This document shows positions 5,729 through 6,963 of a DNA stretch of 6,963 nucleotides, piece after piece. This stretch comes from Roseiflexaceae bacterium UBA965 (GTDB lineage Bacteria > Chloroflexota > Chloroflexia > Chloroflexales > Roseiflexaceae), in NCBI GenBank assembly GCA_002292925.1, contig DBCF01000002.1, positions 4,000-10,962 on the forward strand. Direction: 5' to 3'. The first letter of the stretch is position 1, and every line of letters begins with the position of its first letter. The notes under the pieces are model-generated. The model saw nothing but the letters and a program-made list of their open reading frames with translations. It did not search any database and was not told where the DNA came from. The translations under genes and the position numbers were made by a program.

Positions 5729-6850
5729 TTAATCCATCCAGTAGCGTAAAGGTGCGTGTGATTGTTGCACAATGGCTTTGGCGATGCGTTGGGCGCAGAT
5801 AGCCCCCACCAGATTACCGGTGCCACTATAGCCGCCACACACCCACAGGCGTGGTGCGATTTCTTGTACGAGCGGCCGCACATCATCGAGGCGATAGCCC
5901 ACACTAGCCGCCCAGCGATGGGTGACGGGGGCGGTGCTTTTGACGACGGTGCGGAGGGTGGCTTCCATGGCGGCTTGTACGCTGGCGGTAGGACCGGCGC
6001 CATGCCCCCATTCTTGGTCGGCGTAGCGATCACGACTGCCGCCGAGGGCGATAGTGCCGTTGGGGAGTTGTTGCCAATAATCATAGCCATAGCGGTAATA
6101 GACTGGTTGGGCGATGGTGACCTGCGGATCGGGGGCGGTGGCCAACATTTGTAGGCGTGTGGTGCGCACGTGGGGCGCGAGTTGCGGAAACAGCCGCTCC
6201 AAATTGCCATCCACCGCCACGATGATCTGCTTGCAGGTAATGGTATGGCCATTGGCCAAAATTTGCCCGCTGATGATCTGTTGGGCGACGGTACGTTCGT
6301 AGAGCCGCGCGCCTGCGCTGACGGCGGCGCTCGCCATGCGCCGGACTCGCGCGAGGGGTTGGAATCCGCCGTCGTGGGGGAAGTACAAGCCGCGCCCTGC
6401 CGGCCCGTCATATAATTCCACCGCCAGCCCGTCGGCCTGCATGACGTGATATTGCGCCATACAATCGGCGTATTCTTCGTCGTCACTGGCGATTCGTACC
6501 GATCCAGTTTGGCGGAATTGGGGCTCAGTGGCCTTAAGCTGTGCGATGGCGTCGAGGGTTTGTTGATAGAGCGCCGTGGCTGCATGGTTGCCTAATTGTG
6601 CCACCGCATCATGATGGAACGAGGCAACCCCTGCCAAAATAAATCCACCATTACTCCCAGCTGCCCCCGCTCCTGCCATACCAGCATCGATGCCGACGAC
6701 ATCGACGCCGTGCTGGAGTAATTCGTGGATGGCGTGGAGCCCAGACCCGCCTAACCCAACCACACATACGTCGCAGCTGACTGCGTGACTAAGCGATTCC
6801 AATGCGGGCCACGCACTATCATTCCAGACGACATCGTTGAGATAGGCCAT
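5729..6850 (-). CDS. FAD-dependent oxidoreductase of the D-amino-acid oxidase (DAO) family
   Basis: Predicted flavoenzyme of 373 residues that would oxidise an amine or amino acid, probably in the cytoplasm; the exact substrate is not visible. An N-terminal Rossmann fold carries GLGGSG (32-37), the GxGxxG loop that binds the FAD pyrophosphate, followed by Asp55 at the end of the second strand, where Glu or Asp binds the ribose. The SNGGF motif (66-70) and the C-terminal GGYSGTGN motif (339-346), which contacts the flavin near the isoalloxazine, are typical of DAO-fold enzymes such as glycine oxidase, sarcosine oxidase and PuuB. Length is normal for the family. The frame extends 35 residues further to 6955, but that part would be encoded by tandem repeats; the ATG at 6848-6850 has AGGAG 6 bases upstream and places the Rossmann fold normally, so it is preferred. 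It is followed by a 304-base gap and so is probably a separate transcript from the importer. Confidence 0.9.
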   Translation of the reverse strand: MAYLNDVVWNDSAWPALESLSHAVSCDVCVVGLGGSGLHAIHELLQHGVDVVGIDAGMAGAGAAGSNGGFILAGVASFHHDAVAQLGNHAATALYQQTLDAIAQLKATEPQFRQTGSVRIASDDEEYADCMAQYHVMQADGLAVELYDGPAGRGLYFPHDGGFQPLARVRRMASAAVSAGARLYERTVAQQIISGQILANGHTITCKQIIVAVDGNLERLFPQLAPHVRTTRLQMLATAPDPQVTIAQPVYYRYGYDYWQQLPNGTIALGGSRDRYADQEWGHGAGPTASVQAAMEATLRTVVKSTAPVTHRWAASVGYRLDDVRPLVQEIAPRLWVCGGYSGTGNLVGAICAQRIAKAIVQQSHAPLRYWMD

Positions 6851-6856
6851 CACAAA

Positions 6857-6861
6857 CTCCT
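6857..6861 (-). promoter_or_regulatory. Ribosome binding site (AGGAG) deciding the oxidoreductase start
   Basis: AGGAG on the minus strand, 6 bases before the ATG at 6848-6850. Same sequence and spacing as the site before the binding-protein gene. Confidence 0.75.
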
Positions 6862-6876
6862 CGTGGTTTGGTATTG

Positions 6877-6890
6877 TCGATATCCATCGA
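6877..6890. repeat. Inverted repeat at the presumed transcription start of the oxidoreductase gene
   Basis: TCGAT, a 4-base spacer, then ATCGA: perfect 5-base arms lying just downstream of a TATACT -10-like hexamer. The location suits a repressor operator. Short arms, so low confidence. Confidence 0.35.
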
Positions 6891-6895
6891 GTATA
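6890..6895 (-). promoter_or_regulatory. Candidate -10 element (TATACT) of the oxidoreductase gene
   Basis: TATACT on the minus strand matches the -10 consensus at five of six positions and would give a leader of about 33 bases. At the expected 17-base distance there is only GCTTCA, a poor -35 that falls within the heptamer repeat, so the promoter would be weak or activator-dependent. Confidence 0.35.
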
Positions 6896-6905
6896 CCCGA
6901 TTCGC

Positions 6906-6940
6906 TGAAGTATGAAGCGTGAAGTATGAAGTAGGAAGTG
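6906..6940. repeat. Degenerate heptamer tandem repeat, five units of TGAAGTA
   Basis: Five consecutive 7-base units: TGAAGTA, TGAAGCG, TGAAGTA, TGAAGTA and GGAAGTG. Three are identical and two differ at two positions each. On the gene strand it reads as TACTTCA units. It lies upstream of the oxidoreductase gene and covers the place where a -35 would be. Heptanucleotide tandem repeats of this kind (STRR sequences) are known from the intergenic regions of filamentous cyanobacteria; a relation to them is not shown here. Confidence 0.75.
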
Positions 6941-6963
6941 ACGTAGGGGCGCCATGCAATGAC

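Noticed and set aside
5707..6585. Long open frame (292 codons) on the minus strand inside the oxidoreductase gene
   Set aside because: Out-of-frame shadow: its product is rich in Pro, Ser, Arg and Trp with no motifs, while the overlapping frame has complete FAD-binding motifs.

Overview
All five convincing genes, and a sixth of unknown function, read leftward on the minus strand, so transcription runs from high to low coordinates. In that order they are: an FAD-dependent amine/amino-acid oxidoreductase (6850 to 5729), a 304-base intergenic region, a three-gene binding-protein-dependent ABC importer of the ferric-iron (FbpABC/FutABC) type (5424 to 1626), an uncharacterised 243-residue protein (1531 to 800), and a tyrosine/dual-specificity-type phosphatase (711 to 1, its stop codon being the first three bases of the window). 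No RNA genes, CRISPR arrays, transposases or phage genes are visible.

Organism: this is a bacterium with strong Shine-Dalgarno sequences (AGGAG or similar, 6-7 bases before the start), mixed ATG and GTG starts, and roughly balanced base composition. The solute-binding protein is a lipoprotein with a clear lipobox, which is common where there is no conventional periplasm (Gram-positives, Chloroflexota). Overall protein character, plus a degenerate heptamer tandem repeat at the right end, suggests a filamentous Chloroflexota-like organism. This is a low-confidence inference and no marker gene is present to settle it.

The importer forms a tight operon. The binding-protein stop and permease start share one base (TAATG), and the permease overlaps the ATPase by 16 bases, so translational coupling is likely. 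A plausible promoter lies just upstream (TTGCAA, 17-base spacer, TACTAT). A short inverted repeat covers its -10 and two GTTT(T)AAC direct repeats lie 20 bases apart upstream of its -35. The binding protein carries a tyrosine cluster after Asn-His that matches the ferric-binding dyad of FbpA/FutA, so Fe(III) is the best substrate guess. The unknown protein and the phosphatase follow at gaps of 94 and 88 bases with no obvious promoter or terminator between, so they may be read through from the importer operon, but this is not proven.

Several start codons are better placed inside the longest open frames. Starts at 6850, 5424, 1531 and 711 each have a well-spaced ribosome binding site, and for the binding protein the shorter start also puts the signal peptide at the N-terminus. 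The window is mostly ordinary housekeeping and transport content. The most open questions are the unknown protein, the regulatory repeats at the two promoter regions, and the heptamer repeat occupying the -35 region of the oxidoreductase gene. I do not see evidence for a dramatic new system.
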